From Deltaproteobacteria bacterium UBA5329 (lineage in GTDB: Bacteria > Desulfobacterota > Syntrophorhabdia > Syntrophorhabdales > Syntrophorhabdaceae), in assembly GCA_002408185.1 (NCBI GenBank), contig DHQV01000023.1, positions 38,881 through 102,880 on the forward strand: DNA of 64,000 nt. The letters run 5' to 3'. The first letter of the stretch is position 1. Every line of letters starts with the position of its first letter. The position numbers were made by a program, and so were the translations under genes. This document shows, one piece after another, positions 28,306 to 37,205 of this stretch. The notes under the pieces were generated by a model. That model was not told the origin of the DNA and did no database searches. It saw only the letters and a list, made by a program, of their open reading frames with translations.

Positions 28306-29436
28306 ATGAGCATGTTTTTCATAATATTTTTTAGTCTTTATGCGGCCCTGCACGCATATGTGTTTATAAAGACTTGGAACGCTTTCAAGTTCGGCACATC
28401 AACAGGGAGCGTCATCGCGTTCGCCTTCCTGGTCTGCCTTTTCATGCCGCTTTTGGTACGTTCTCTAGAACACACCGGACACGAGGGGATCGCCCGTGTT
28501 ATCGGGTATGCCGGGTATATGTGGATGTGTATGATATTTATCTTTTTTGTCATATCTGTCAGCATCGATATAAGCCGGCTTTGTATCATAATTTTTTATT
28601 CAATAGCCAAGATCAATCTGCCAAACACTATCCATTCGAGCCTTGTCTTCTTTCTCGTGTCGGCAGTCGCGTCGATCGCGATAACTGCGTATGGGTACCA
28701 TGAAGCACGTGCGGTCCGGACGGAAAGGATCGGCATTGAAACGTCGAAGCTCCCTCCCGGGATCAACAGGCTGACCATAGTCCAGATCTCGGACGTGCAT
28801 CTCGGCCTCATAAACAAAGATGTGCCCTTAAGGCGGGTGGTTGATATCATAAAGAGCATAAATCCCGACATCGTCGTATCGACAGGCGATCTCGTTGATG
28901 GCCAGATAAATACTTTGAATGGCCTTTCGGGGTTACTCAAGGAAGTCAACCCGCGTTACGGGAAATACGCGATCATGGGAAATCATGAATTTTATGCGGG
29001 GGTCCGGGTTTCCGAGGATTTTACACGAGAGGCCGGTTTTCTGATGCTGCGCCAGAGGGCGATCACGATAAAGAACATAGTGAATATCGTCGGAGTGGAC
29101 GATACGGACCACTGGCACAGGGGCCGCTCGGTATCGGACAGGGAGGTGCTCGAAAAAGTCTCCCGGAATATCTTTACGGTATTCCTGAAGCATCGCCCGG
29201 TCGTCGAGCATGATTTGCTCGAACTCTTCGACCTTCAGCTTTCGGGACACACCCATGGAGGGCAGATATACCCGTTCCGATACATTACCCAGGTGTCATT
29301 CCCCATGGTATCCGGGCAGTACCCGGTCGGTGACAATACGTTGGTGTATGTCAGCAGGGGAACGGGAACCTGGGGGCCGCCCATCCGTTTCCTTACGCCG
29401 CCTGAAATTACAGTATTCGAAATAATGAGAAAATAG
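28306..29436 (+). CDS. Membrane-anchored metallophosphoesterase
   Basis: A 376-residue protein with about four N-terminal transmembrane helices (residues 1-140) and a calcineurin-like phosphoesterase domain. The five motifs are intact: QISDVHLG, STGDLVDG, GNHEFY, LKHRP and SGHTHGGQ. It resembles the YkuE/YaeI family, some of which hydrolyse UDP-diacylglucosamine or related lipid substrates; the substrate here is unknown. An extended -10 (TGGTATAAT) at 28207-28215 may drive it. Confidence 0.86.
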   Translation: MSMFFIIFFSLYAALHAYVFIKTWNAFKFGTSTGSVIAFAFLVCLFMPLLVRSLEHTGHEGIARVIGYAGYMWMCMIFIFFVISVSIDISRLCIIIFYSIAKINLPNTIHSSLVFFLVSAVASIAITAYGYHEARAVRTERIGIETSKLPPGINRLTIVQISDVHLGLINKDVPLRRVVDIIKSINPDIVVSTGDLVDGQINTLNGLSGLLKEVNPRYGKYAIMGNHEFYAGVRVSEDFTREAGFLMLRQRAITIKNIVNIVGVDDTDHWHRGRSVSDREVLEKVSRNIFTVFLKHRPVVEHDLLELFDLQLSGHTHGGQIYPFRYITQVSFPMVSGQYPVGDNTLVYVSRGTGTWGPPIRFLTPPEITVFEIMRK

Positions 29437-29457
29437 GTGGTTTTGTAGCGCACCTGT

Positions 29458-30276
29458 TTATTCCACTTCGTAATATGATTCGAAAATTTCCCTGTTGGAC
29501 CTGGTTTCCGGCAGGACATAAATGACGCCCCTGGTATTGGCCAGGACGGGCCGCACAACGTCATCGAAAAAATTTACCGGAACGTTGATGCAGCCGTAAG
29601 AAATTCGATTGTCGAGCGGTGTCGGGCTCGCAAGGCGCTGAAGACGCCGTTCTCTGGGATCGTCTGTAATGACACGGTGCAGGGATACAGCCTTCTCATG
29701 GTCGATCCAGAGAACATTGCTTCCATCGGCATTATGGCCGAGCAATCCAACGAAGCGGCCTGCGGGCGTGGTGCGTTGCTCGGGACGGATGGCCGATAGA
29801 GGCCGGTCTCCAATGCCGGGAACGGAATCGTCACCCCGTGCAAGGCCCAAAAGGGCGGGAGCCGAGCCGCGAAGCTGGCCATCTGACGCGAACACAAAGA
29901 CCCGGGCATCTACCTTGTCGACAAGGACAAACGGCATGCCGGAATTATCCTCTGAATCTACGATCCAGTCGGCAAACTTCTGGGCAGCAGACGACCTGCC
30001 CACCTTCTTGAAATTGGCTCGTTTAACCGAAGATCCTGGTCTGAGTTCACGGTCTTCGCCTGTCATCTGGCTGGTTATGTCATGTGAGGTCGATACGTAA
30101 CCGGCACGGGTCGATAATTTCTTCTCTTTAGCCTGAGCCCTGGCCGAACTGAAACTCAAAACGAGAGGGCTGAGACAAACCACTGTGAATATGATGATAA
30201 TCGACGACAATACCGGACAGCGCGGCTGAATTTCGCTTGCTATGGTCCTCATACATCGACCGCGCCGCGTCTTCAT
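29458..30276 (-). CDS. L,D-transpeptidase (YkuD) family protein
   Basis: A 272-residue exported protein with an Arg-rich N-terminus, a hydrophobic signal and an ARA-type cleavage site. The C-terminal catalytic domain has the YkuD motif with His and Cys (VSLHR, then ISYGCINVP). Such enzymes make 3-3 peptidoglycan cross-links or attach lipoproteins to the wall. A region between signal and domain looks disordered. The start is uncertain: an ATG at 30252 and a TTG at 30288 are also possible. A polyproline lipoprotein gene lies directly upstream. Confidence 0.82.
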   Translation of the reverse strand: MKTRRGRCMRTIASEIQPRCPVLSSIIIIFTVVCLSPLVLSFSSARAQAKEKKLSTRAGYVSTSHDITSQMTGEDRELRPGSSVKRANFKKVGRSSAAQKFADWIVDSEDNSGMPFVLVDKVDARVFVFASDGQLRGSAPALLGLARGDDSVPGIGDRPLSAIRPEQRTTPAGRFVGLLGHNADGSNVLWIDHEKAVSLHRVITDDPRERRLQRLASPTPLDNRISYGCINVPVNFFDDVVRPVLANTRGVIYVLPETRSNREIFESYYEVE

Positions 30277-30344
30277 GCGTTGACCCAAAACAACCGGTGA
30301 ACCGTCCCGCCCCGCCCAAAAGGGCGGGGCGGAAGGATGAATTC

Positions 30345-30560
30345 TTAATGACGGTCTGGTTTCGCCGGAGGTGGAGGAGGCGGAGGTGGAGGAGGTGGAG
30401 GTGGTGGAGGAGGCGGTGGTGGAGGAGGCGGCTGGACTACTGGAGCAGGAGCAGGAGGAGGCGGGGCTTCACCCTTCACTGCCTGCTGGAAACATCCGCA
30501 GCCACCCAGAATGGTACCAATGAACAGCACCAGTAAAACAATTCCCAAGAGCTTTTTCAT
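30345..30560 (-). CDS. Lipoprotein with a 22-proline run
   Basis: A 71-residue protein. Residues 1-20 are a type II signal peptide ending in lipobox LGGC with Cys21. A short linker and a proline/alanine section follow, then 22 uninterrupted prolines (residues 44-65) and a short AKPDRH tail. GGAAGG precedes the ATG. Translation of such a run needs EF-P. The tail probably forms a stiff polyproline II rod of roughly 6-7 nm in the periplasm, which is inference. It lies upstream of the L,D-transpeptidase gene, so a wall-spanning or wall-linked role is possible. Confidence 0.72.
   Translation of the reverse strand: MKKLLGIVLLVLFIGTILGGCGCFQQAVKGEAPPPPAPAPVVQPPPPPPPPPPPPPPPPPPPPPPAKPDRH
30366..30431. 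repeat. Imperfect CCN/GGN triplet microsatellite
   Basis: Sixty-six bases made only of GGA, GGT and GGC triplets on the plus strand encode the 22 prolines on the minus strand. Triplet slippage here would lengthen or shorten the protein in frame. Confidence 0.9.
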
Positions 30561-30893
30561 GATGCACCTTCCTTTAGTTTTATTTGTACAACAACATCAT
30601 GTTAAGGACCCGTGATCGCTCGATAGAAAATATGTCCCTTCCGCTATCGGGCCTAGTTATACAGATATTTTATAATGCTCACCGACAAAGTCAAGGATAA
30701 AACCTACAAACAATCACAAATATCGGGGAGTTAGAATGTCAACAACTGTTGCAGATCATACGGATGCAGCGCACCAGACGGGCCGGCAATATTGCAGGTA
30801 TACGTAAAACAGCGTAATATTTTACATAGTTATCACAATGAGGAGGAAGGGCGCGTGCGTACTGTTCAGCGGGGGCCGGCCCCCTAATTGGAC
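30561..30893. other. 333-bp intergenic region with a GC palindrome
   Basis: It separates the polyproline lipoprotein leader from the Usp gene end. GGGGGCCGGCCCCC at 30871-30884 is a perfect 14-bp palindrome beyond the Usp stop and may help end that transcript, although no T run follows. Two tiny ATG/GTG ORFs (30736 and 30855) have upstream purines but no recognisable product. Confidence 0.4.
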
Positions 30894-31346
30894 CTACTCC
30901 GTACCTTTGACCAGCATTACGGGACATTTGGCATGCCTGGCCACCTTCTCCGAGACGCTTCCCATGAGATGGCCGACCAGGCCGGTCCTTCCGTGAGTAG
31001 AAATGACGATCAGGTCGATCTTTTTGGCCTCCTGCTCCTTCAGTATTTGTTCATAGGGATGTCCCTTGACCACGTATGACTCGATCTCGACATCCGGGGA
31101 CGGGACCACTCTCTTGATCTGCTCCTGCATGGCATTTTCCGAGGATTCAGTGGCCTTTTTATCTATCGCGTTTATGGTCTGATCATCAAAACAGTAGTCT
31201 ATCGCGCATGTCTGTGTGACCCCGATAACATGGAGAAAATATATCTTTGCCGAATGCTGTTTTGCCAGATCGTAGGCCTGACGCAGGGCTTTGTCGGAAA
31301 ATTCCGAAAAATCGGTAGGTACTAAAATCTTTTTCGGTAAGAACAT
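30894..31346 (-). CDS. Universal stress protein (UspA family)
   Basis: A 150-residue alpha/beta protein that starts KILVPTDFSEFSDKAL and ends with the ATP-binding signature GRTGLVGHLMGSVSEKV. The G-x2-G-x9-G(S) spacing is present, so it belongs to the nucleotide-binding Usp class. It lies two bases after the orphan ATPase-domain gene and is presumably cotranscribed with it. This suggests a stress output for the local signalling genes. Confidence 0.93.
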   Translation of the reverse strand: MFLPKKILVPTDFSEFSDKALRQAYDLAKQHSAKIYFLHVIGVTQTCAIDYCFDDQTINAIDKKATESSENAMQEQIKRVVPSPDVEIESYVVKGHPYEQILKEQEAKKIDLIVISTHGRTGLVGHLMGSVSEKVARHAKCPVMLVKGTE

Positions 31347-31348
31347 GA

Positions 31349-31987
31349 TTACCTCCCTGTTAGTGATTTTTTAAAAATACTACGTGGCAGAGAAACAAAC
31401 GCTCCTGCCGGCGGGAGCGGGATCTTTTCAGGATGCGCGGACCTTTTTTGTACCAGGGGCAGATAGATCTTGACGGTCGTGCCTTGTCCGGGCTTGCTTT
31501 CGATGTTAATACTGCCATAGTGCTGCTTGATAGTACGATAGGCTATGGGCAGGCCAATTCCCCCCTCCGTGCTCACGCCGGGCTCGAATATTTTCGACAT
31601 GGTTTCCTGGTACATCCCGAAGCCCGTGTCGGATATAGAGATAAACGCGAAGGCGCTGGTGGATCTATTCTGTCCGTATACCAGACCGTCTTTGAATTTC
31701 ATCAAGCCGGTCGTAATGGTAAGATGTCCGCCCCCGGGCAGTGTCTCCCGGGCCTTTTCGATAAATGTCGAAAGTGCCCGCCCTACCTGTATCACGTCTA
31801 CCATTACAGGCAATTCCTGGTCTGCCTGTATTATCGTGACCTCTATGTCATCGGTCAAATTCCGGTATGCAAACACAGGCAAACCCTGTATCAATTCCTG
31901 CACAGTGATCTCGCGTTTTCTCGTCCGCCTTCTTTCGGTAAATGGAGGGATGCTTTTGAATTGGTTTAGATTCAGGATATTTCCCAT
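31349..31987 (-). CDS. Stand-alone histidine-kinase-type ATPase domain protein
   Basis: A 212-residue protein with a GHKL ATPase domain (about residues 60-185) but no membrane segment, no sensor domain and no phospho-acceptor histidine region. The G1 box ISDTGFGM, F box IFEPGVST and G2 box GGIGLPIAY are intact. In the N box the usual Mg-binding Asn aligns with Lys (FIEKARETLPGGG), so catalysis may be weak or absent. It begins five bases after the receiver gene, so the pair is probably coexpressed. It may work as an anti-sigma-like or scaffold ATPase. Confidence 0.8.
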   Translation of the reverse strand: MGNILNLNQFKSIPPFTERRRTRKREITVQELIQGLPVFAYRNLTDDIEVTIIQADQELPVMVDVIQVGRALSTFIEKARETLPGGGHLTITTGLMKFKDGLVYGQNRSTSAFAFISISDTGFGMYQETMSKIFEPGVSTEGGIGLPIAYRTIKQHYGSINIESKPGQGTTVKIYLPLVQKRSAHPEKIPLPPAGAFVSLPRSIFKKSLTGR

Positions 31988-31992
31988 CTTTC

Positions 31993-32388
31993 TTATACCT
32001 CCTTAGTGTAATTGGGCTGAAACTCTTTGAAAGAGGCCAATGATCTTATTGTGTCTATCGCCAATTCAAATTCAGCAGATTTGTCGAAGAAATAATCAGC
32101 TCCTGCGTCGATGCACTTCTTTTGGTACTGCGGATACGAGTAGTTCGTAAGCATCATTACGATCGGTCCCTTCCCGTTGCTTTTGATATTCTCAAGAACA
32201 TCTATCCCGCACCCGCCAGGCATTTTAATGTCCAGAATAATAAGATCAGGTTTTAGCTCGGCCACGAGGTCAATTGCCTTTTGGACCGTGCCGGCATATC
32301 CGATGATCTCGATATTCTCCAATTGGGACAAGAGGAGCGACAATCTTTTACGGACTACCCTGGAATCATCGGCGATCAACAGTTTCAT
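31993..32388 (-). CDS. Single-domain response regulator receiver
   Basis: A 131-residue CheY-like receiver with acidic pocket D7/D8, phospho-acceptor D53 (ILDIKMPG) and conserved Thr and Lys (MLTNYS, FFDKS). There is no output domain. Start 32388 follows GGAAG; a longer in-frame start would add 25 unrelated residues. It pairs with the orphan ATPase domain downstream and may receive phosphate from the kinase at 33143-34912 or from another one. Confidence 0.88.
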   Translation of the reverse strand: MKLLIADDSRVVRKRLSLLLSQLENIEIIGYAGTVQKAIDLVAELKPDLIILDIKMPGGCGIDVLENIKSNGKGPIVMMLTNYSYPQYQKKCIDAGADYFFDKSAEFELAIDTIRSLASFKEFQPNYTKEV

Positions 32389-32522
32389 ACGAGGCTTCCA
32401 TGTTCTTCTATAACCATACGATAGATGTTCTTGAACGTGAATAAGAGCGCGGACAATATTCATGTAGGAATTTTTAATGCGCTTGTGTAGGAAAACTTTT
32501 TAAAACGGATCGCGGGTGGTAT

Positions 32523-33149
32523 TTAGTCGATGAGTTTGTATTTCATTGCATAGCGGGTGATCTCAACATTGTTTGTCATGCCCATCTTTTCGAGTATACG
32601 GCTTCTGTATGTGCTTACGGTCTTCACGCTGAGCGACATCTCTTCGGCAATCCGGGTGATGGTGTTTCCTGACGCAATGAGGAGCATGACCTGGTGTTCC
32701 CGTACGGACAGGTGTTCATGCGGAGGGGCTTCGCTTCCCAGCATCGATGCCAATTTTTCCGCAAGGCTTGAACTCACGTATTTACCGCCGTTAATTATCT
32801 TTCGTAGTGCCCGGACGAGCTCTTCCGGCGCCGTTTCCTTGTTCATATAGCCTGATGCGCCTTCCTTGAGGGCCCTCACGGCATATTGGTCCTCCGGATG
32901 TATGCTCAGGATCAGAACGGGCATTTTCGGGTACAGGCGTTTAAGATCGGTTAAAACTTCCAACCCCCCGCGGCCGGGCATTGTAATGTCAAGTACGACC
33001 GCATCCCAATTCTGAGAATATGCGAGACTCAGTACCTCGGCGTCATTTCTTGCTTCGCCTACATACTCGATATCTGGTTCGTCCGAAAGGATCTGTTTTA
33101 ACCCTTTTCTGACTATCGGATGATCATCGGCTATCAATATCCTCAGCAT
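32523..33149 (-). CDS. NarL/FixJ-type response regulator
   Basis: A 208-residue regulator. The receiver holds D9/D10 and phospho-acceptor D54 (VVLDITMPG). The C-terminal LuxR-type helix-turn-helix spans about residues 143-205 (LSVREHQVMLLIASG, then SVKTVSTYRSRILEKM). Its start overlaps the end of the kinase gene by seven bases, so the two form a cognate pair. Confidence 0.94.
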   Translation of the reverse strand: MLRILIADDHPIVRKGLKQILSDEPDIEYVGEARNDAEVLSLAYSQNWDAVVLDITMPGRGGLEVLTDLKRLYPKMPVLILSIHPEDQYAVRALKEGASGYMNKETAPEELVRALRKIINGGKYVSSSLAEKLASMLGSEAPPHEHLSVREHQVMLLIASGNTITRIAEEMSLSVKTVSTYRSRILEKMGMTNNVEITRYAMKYKLID

Positions 33150-34912
33150 TTTTCCCCCGCTTTCTGTGGCAACGGGACCTTGATCACAAGAATGGTTCCT
33201 TTTCCGGCACTGCCTTCAATATGTGCATTACCGCCGAAAAGTAGGGCCCTTTCCTTGATCCCCAGAAGACCCAGCGATCTCGGGTCTTTAACATCACGCT
33301 CGGTGATCCCCTTGCCATCATCTTCGACGTCCAGGATTATAAGTCCGTCATCGTTCCTGAGACTTATTGTAACACGTGTGGCACCTGCATGCCGCATGAC
33401 ATTCGTCAAAGCCTCCTGGAGAACGCGGAAGAGGGCCGTGGACAGATCGGAACCTATAATTGCGCCGTTCAGGTGGGAAAAAGACACACACTCTATCTGC
33501 GCGCGATTCTTGAAATCTTCGACAAGCCATTCGATGGCGGCTTCAAGACCAAGGTCATCGAGCACCCCGGGCCGCAATTCGGTTGAGATCTTTCGTACTG
33601 TTCTGATCGTGTTGTTTATGAGGTCGGTCATGGGTTTCACTTTGTCGGCCAGGGATTGGCCGTCTGCCGGTGGTTTCTTGACGAGCCATGACAGGTCCAT
33701 CTTCAAACCTGTCAGTGCCTGGCCGAGTTCATCGTGGATCTCGCGAGAGATCCGTGTCCTTTCCTCCTCGCGTATAGACAAAAGGCGCGCAGAAAGCGCC
33801 CGTAATTGCTCATTGGCAGTATTCAGTTCACGGGTCCTTTGCTCTACGCGCAGTTCAAGGTCATCATGAGCGGACTTCAGCTGTTCTTCGATCCGTTCCC
33901 TCACGGTAATTTCCAATTGGAGCGACCGGTTGATGTTGTTGATCGCACGCGCTTTTTCCTTCTCCTCGCGGGACACGGTCTTGTACACAAACCAGGACAG
34001 CCCTGCCAGGACAAAGAATATGGCAATGGCTATCGCTATATAATACCTCAATCTGATTCGCCATTCTTGCAATATGGAATCTATAGGAACGCTCGTTGCC
34101 ACGATCAAGGGGAGTCCTCCGATCTTACGGTAGGCAACAAAGCGCTTTGTCTCGTCCATCCAGTTATCCGTCGCATAAATGCCCGATGGAAAGTCCTTAA
34201 AGGATAGATTGAACAGCTCGAGATGCCTGTACGTCTTTCCGAGGTGCCCCTCCTCCATCGGCTGCCGGAAGATCAATGCCCCATCCGTGCGAAAAGCCGC
34301 TACGACGCTGTCCTTACCCAGGTTGATCGTGTGAAGAAAACTTGTAAAACTATCGGCGTCAATTGCCGCCACCAAAATTCCCAGGAATTTGTCCTTCCTT
34401 CCGTCAATGCGATGACTGATGGTAAAGCTGTATTTCCCCGTTACCTTTCCTTTGACGATAGGACCGATATACGATTTTATATTCTTGTCCCTCTGTGGCA
34501 CAAAATATTCACGTTCCGAAAAATTAACCCTTTGCGATGGAAACTGGGTCGAGTCCATCACGAGATTGCCCCTCGCATCCAATAACCAGAGCGAACCCGG
34601 ATCCGGGAGTGTCCGGGCTGACCTTTTGAGCCTCTCCCATTCATCCGGCATGTCCATTTGTATATCGATACCGGTTTCCAGCAAACGTATCACCCGGTTG
34701 GAGAGTATTGCCTCTGTGGCTGTGACGGTACGTTTAAACCGTTCTTCGAGTGAAATGGCAGTTTTTTGCAGGACTATCTTTGCATGGTCAAGAGTCCTGT
34801 TATAATCGAACCGCGCAACGAGCCAGAGAGAAAAACCGTCCAGCACGAACAGAAGTGTCAGGATAACTGTCAGATAAAATCTTGAGGAAAAGTGAGATGC
34901 TTTTACCTTCAT
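33143..34912 (-). CDS. Membrane sensor histidine kinase (HisKA_3, NarX/DegS type)
   Basis: A 589-residue kinase. Two transmembrane helices flank a periplasmic region of about 270 residues that looks like a double-Cache sensor domain (VNFSEREYFVP, YIGPIVKGKVTGKYSFTIS). A coiled coil leads to the HisKA_3 dimerisation motif with phospho-acceptor His393 (SREIHDELGQAL), and a GHKL ATPase domain with G boxes DDGKGI and GLLGIKER follows. ATG 34912 follows AGGAAGGA at good spacing. dCache domains of this kind usually sense small organic ligands; the signal here is unknown. Confidence 0.92.
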   Translation of the reverse strand: MKVKASHFSSRFYLTVILTLLFVLDGFSLWLVARFDYNRTLDHAKIVLQKTAISLEERFKRTVTATEAILSNRVIRLLETGIDIQMDMPDEWERLKRSARTLPDPGSLWLLDARGNLVMDSTQFPSQRVNFSEREYFVPQRDKNIKSYIGPIVKGKVTGKYSFTISHRIDGRKDKFLGILVAAIDADSFTSFLHTINLGKDSVVAAFRTDGALIFRQPMEEGHLGKTYRHLELFNLSFKDFPSGIYATDNWMDETKRFVAYRKIGGLPLIVATSVPIDSILQEWRIRLRYYIAIAIAIFFVLAGLSWFVYKTVSREEKEKARAINNINRSLQLEITVRERIEEQLKSAHDDLELRVEQRTRELNTANEQLRALSARLLSIREEERTRISREIHDELGQALTGLKMDLSWLVKKPPADGQSLADKVKPMTDLINNTIRTVRKISTELRPGVLDDLGLEAAIEWLVEDFKNRAQIECVSFSHLNGAIIGSDLSTALFRVLQEALTNVMRHAGATRVTISLRNDDGLIILDVEDDGKGITERDVKDPRSLGLLGIKERALLFGGNAHIEGSAGKGTILVIKVPLPQKAGEKC

Positions 34913-35202
34913 GAGCAATTCCTTCCTGAACTGAGACCTTACTTAATAAGTATCACGCGTTTTCATCTATATTGCAATCGGACCGACCATCGTGCCGGGC
35001 GAGAGAATTGCAATATTATCAAGGGCTTACGGACGGGTTATTGCATTATTATCGGGGCGTGGTTACTATTGTGTTAGTACCATTCTTGCCTGCCACTTTG
35101 GCCTGAAAAGGATCCGGTTGCTGCGGCCGGATGAAGGACCTCCACCCATCCCTCCCAAAGTGGTTTTTTCTATGGTGTATACTTTCTTAGTAGGAGGTGA
35201 AT

Positions 35203-35430
35203 ATGAGCAGGATCAAAAACTCACCGACAACGAAATTCGATATGCGGACCATCGAAGCAAGGAGAAAGTGGTTAGAGCATTGGGCAAAAGTGGCGAACAG
35301 GGTTTCAATACAATACCTGGAATCACCTGAGATCAAACATTCATCGAGATCGTGGCAGGGTGTTGCGAGGAGCGGCCTGAAGCCTTCCAGGCATACGCAA
35401 AAACACACGGGAACGGGGCAACATAGCTGA
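35203..35430 (+). CDS. Small basic ORF with strong ribosome site (hypothetical)
   Basis: A 75-residue Arg/Lys/Ser-rich ORF with an excellent AGGAGGTGAAT leader before ATG 35203. I recognise no family. The composition past residue 45 looks non-globular and could be out-of-frame sequence. It shares the reading frame of the 35500-37143 gene, with two stops between, so it may be the start of a decayed longer gene or a leader peptide. Confidence 0.35.
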   Translation: MSRIKNSPTTKFDMRTIEARRKWLEHWAKVANRVSIQYLESPEIKHSSRSWQGVARSGLKPSRHTQKHTGTGQHS

Positions 35431-35499
35431 AATGGTATCGGTGCGCATTTGCGAATAATGGATAATGGACACGAGATCCCGTGAAGAATAGACTTTATA

Positions 35500-37143
35500 G
35501 TGCTGGCAAAGCAAGGGAAGCCCCTCACGCCTGATATGCATACCGTATGGAACAACAATTTAGAGTTGTATTGTAGAATTGCAGCAGACAAAACAAACAG
35601 GCCAACCTCCCTGGCGGTGGTCTTTAGCCAGAGTGACGCCGAATACTGGGCGAACAGATTTAATCGTGCCACCTTTTGCAAGAGTCCTCGTAGCGTAATG
35701 TGTATACCGGGCAGTATCGAAAAGGGCAATTTTTTTACATCGATATCGGCGTATTCAAGTCTCTTGAATTCACTGCACAAACGGGGGTTGCCGGCACACA
35801 ATACCGTGATCGAAGTCCTTATAGGGAAGGGCCTACGACTTAGCCCGTTCACTCAGGCACTCGGCAACTACAAAGCTGCTTTTCCCCTACCTTTCCATCT
35901 TGAACAGGGGGAGGGTATTTTATCTGTGGCCCAGTTATCAGAATTCTGTGCCAGCGGGTTGTTTGCCTGCATGACCAACGCAGGTTTTACCGGAGTTCTT
36001 ATTCATTGGGCTGACGAGATCCTTATTCCGGGTATTGATTTACCTGAATCGTTCATGAGATATAAGGATGCCGACGTAATTCGATTGATGATGAAAAAGT
36101 CTGTTTCCGAGGACCTCGCGAAAAACAAGGAATGGCTTGTTGCCCACAGGCTGACGGGCAGTTTGCAATATGAACTGGCAAGGCAAGATCCCCAAACCTT
36201 GATTGAAACTCTTGAGCGCCACCGGGAATGCCTTATCGGAGTCAATCTTGGGACCTCCGCAGTCAGTCATGAATTTATGGACGTGCTTGGCAACGTTTTC
36301 GGTGGATATGCAGAAAAACCTAGCGCACCGATCGATTGGGACCCTTACTTCTGGCTGGCGCTATTATCTGATGGCCGGGCAGATTGGGACCGCCAGCGTG
36401 ATTATGAAGTCACAAAAGGTCGGACAGGAATTGTCTCTCTTGAAAAGAATTATCCCGATTTCTTCCACAAAGCTCGGATGGTACGGAAAATATTCGAGAA
36501 CAGGCACCACAGGTCACCGAATATTCTTGCTCTCGATCTGGGGGAGGCCTTTTGGATAGACATGGGCTCCCATCTTTCTCTCACAGATCATTTACGGGGG
36601 CTCCTGCGTTTCGACGACATTGGCCGATTTACACGGCGGCTCTACAGAATTCCCGGGAAGCGGGATAAAAATGGCAACACGGTCATAAGAGGCCAGGTTT
36701 GTGAGCGTGCGACAATAAGAAATTCGCTTATTGTCGATGCGTCTATTTCTGGTGAGAGTTCATTGATCGACGGCGGGATCATCATCGGGGGTTCCTATGG
36801 AACGGTAAAAATGCCCAGGGGAGGAAATGCTCTGTTCTCCGTGGTGGGGCACCTGAGTTTGGAAGATGCGTCGTGCATGGGACTCAGGCTCCTGGCGGAA
36901 GAGGCCCGTATTCCTGCCTCTGGCAGGAGCTCGACCGTTCCACTCAATGGCACGAGGACGATCATTACCGTTTTCGAGAACATGGAACACGGGCAGGGAC
37001 ATTTTGCTCTCCCCATGGAACTCACCGAAGCTACAGATCAAATAAGCAGGATGGGCATGCCGGCCACGGATTCCTGGTACAATTCTTCCGCCAGGGAACT
37101 TGCTTCACGTCTCGGCATTCTTTTTCCGGAAAACGGTCTATGA
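35500..37143 (+). CDS. Putative nucleotidyltransferase-fold protein with beta-helix-like C-terminus (unrecognised)
   Basis: A 547-residue protein of no family I can name. From about residue 105, VLIGKGLRLSPFTQALGNYKAAFPL resembles the GxGxRxxPxTxxxxKPxxP loop of sugar-1-phosphate nucleotidyltransferases. IHWADEIL, GVNLGTSAVSHEF and WIDMGSHLSL lie where those enzymes have their metal and acceptor segments. Around residues 400-450, VIRGQVCERATIRNSLIVDASI looks like left-handed beta-helix turns. The first 100 residues precede the usual start of the fold. The GTG start at 35500 is weak. No sugar-pathway genes adjoin it. Confidence 0.55.
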   Translation: MLAKQGKPLTPDMHTVWNNNLELYCRIAADKTNRPTSLAVVFSQSDAEYWANRFNRATFCKSPRSVMCIPGSIEKGNFFTSISAYSSLLNSLHKRGLPAHNTVIEVLIGKGLRLSPFTQALGNYKAAFPLPFHLEQGEGILSVAQLSEFCASGLFACMTNAGFTGVLIHWADEILIPGIDLPESFMRYKDADVIRLMMKKSVSEDLAKNKEWLVAHRLTGSLQYELARQDPQTLIETLERHRECLIGVNLGTSAVSHEFMDVLGNVFGGYAEKPSAPIDWDPYFWLALLSDGRADWDRQRDYEVTKGRTGIVSLEKNYPDFFHKARMVRKIFENRHHRSPNILALDLGEAFWIDMGSHLSLTDHLRGLLRFDDIGRFTRRLYRIPGKRDKNGNTVIRGQVCERATIRNSLIVDASISGESSLIDGGIIIGGSYGTVKMPRGGNALFSVVGHLSLEDASCMGLRLLAEEARIPASGRSSTVPLNGTRTIITVFENMEHGQGHFALPMELTEATDQISRMGMPATDSWYNSSARELASRLGILFPENGL

Positions 37144-37205
37144 CGTGTGCTCAAACCTCCGGAGAAGCGGTTTTTAGTTTCTTGCCTGAACAATGTGATG
37201 CCGGT

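Noticed and set aside
30361..30440. GGA/GGT tract as a possible CRISPR-like or G-quadruplex RNA gene
   Set aside because: It is an in-frame proline-coding tract of a lipoprotein with signal peptide and ribosome site; there are no spacers.
30736..30807. 23-codon ATG ORF with GGGGAG upstream
   Set aside because: Too short, no recognisable motif and no sign of conservation available; kept only as a note under the intergenic entry.
34992..35330. 112-codon ORF upstream of the 75-codon ORF
   Set aside because: It lacks a ribosome site, has an unlikely composition, and overlaps the better-supported start at 35203 in another frame.
35187..35852. 221-codon minus-strand ORF opposite the nucleotidyltransferase-like gene
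   Set aside because: No ribosome site. It overlaps the plus-strand 35500 gene, which has recognisable fold motifs.
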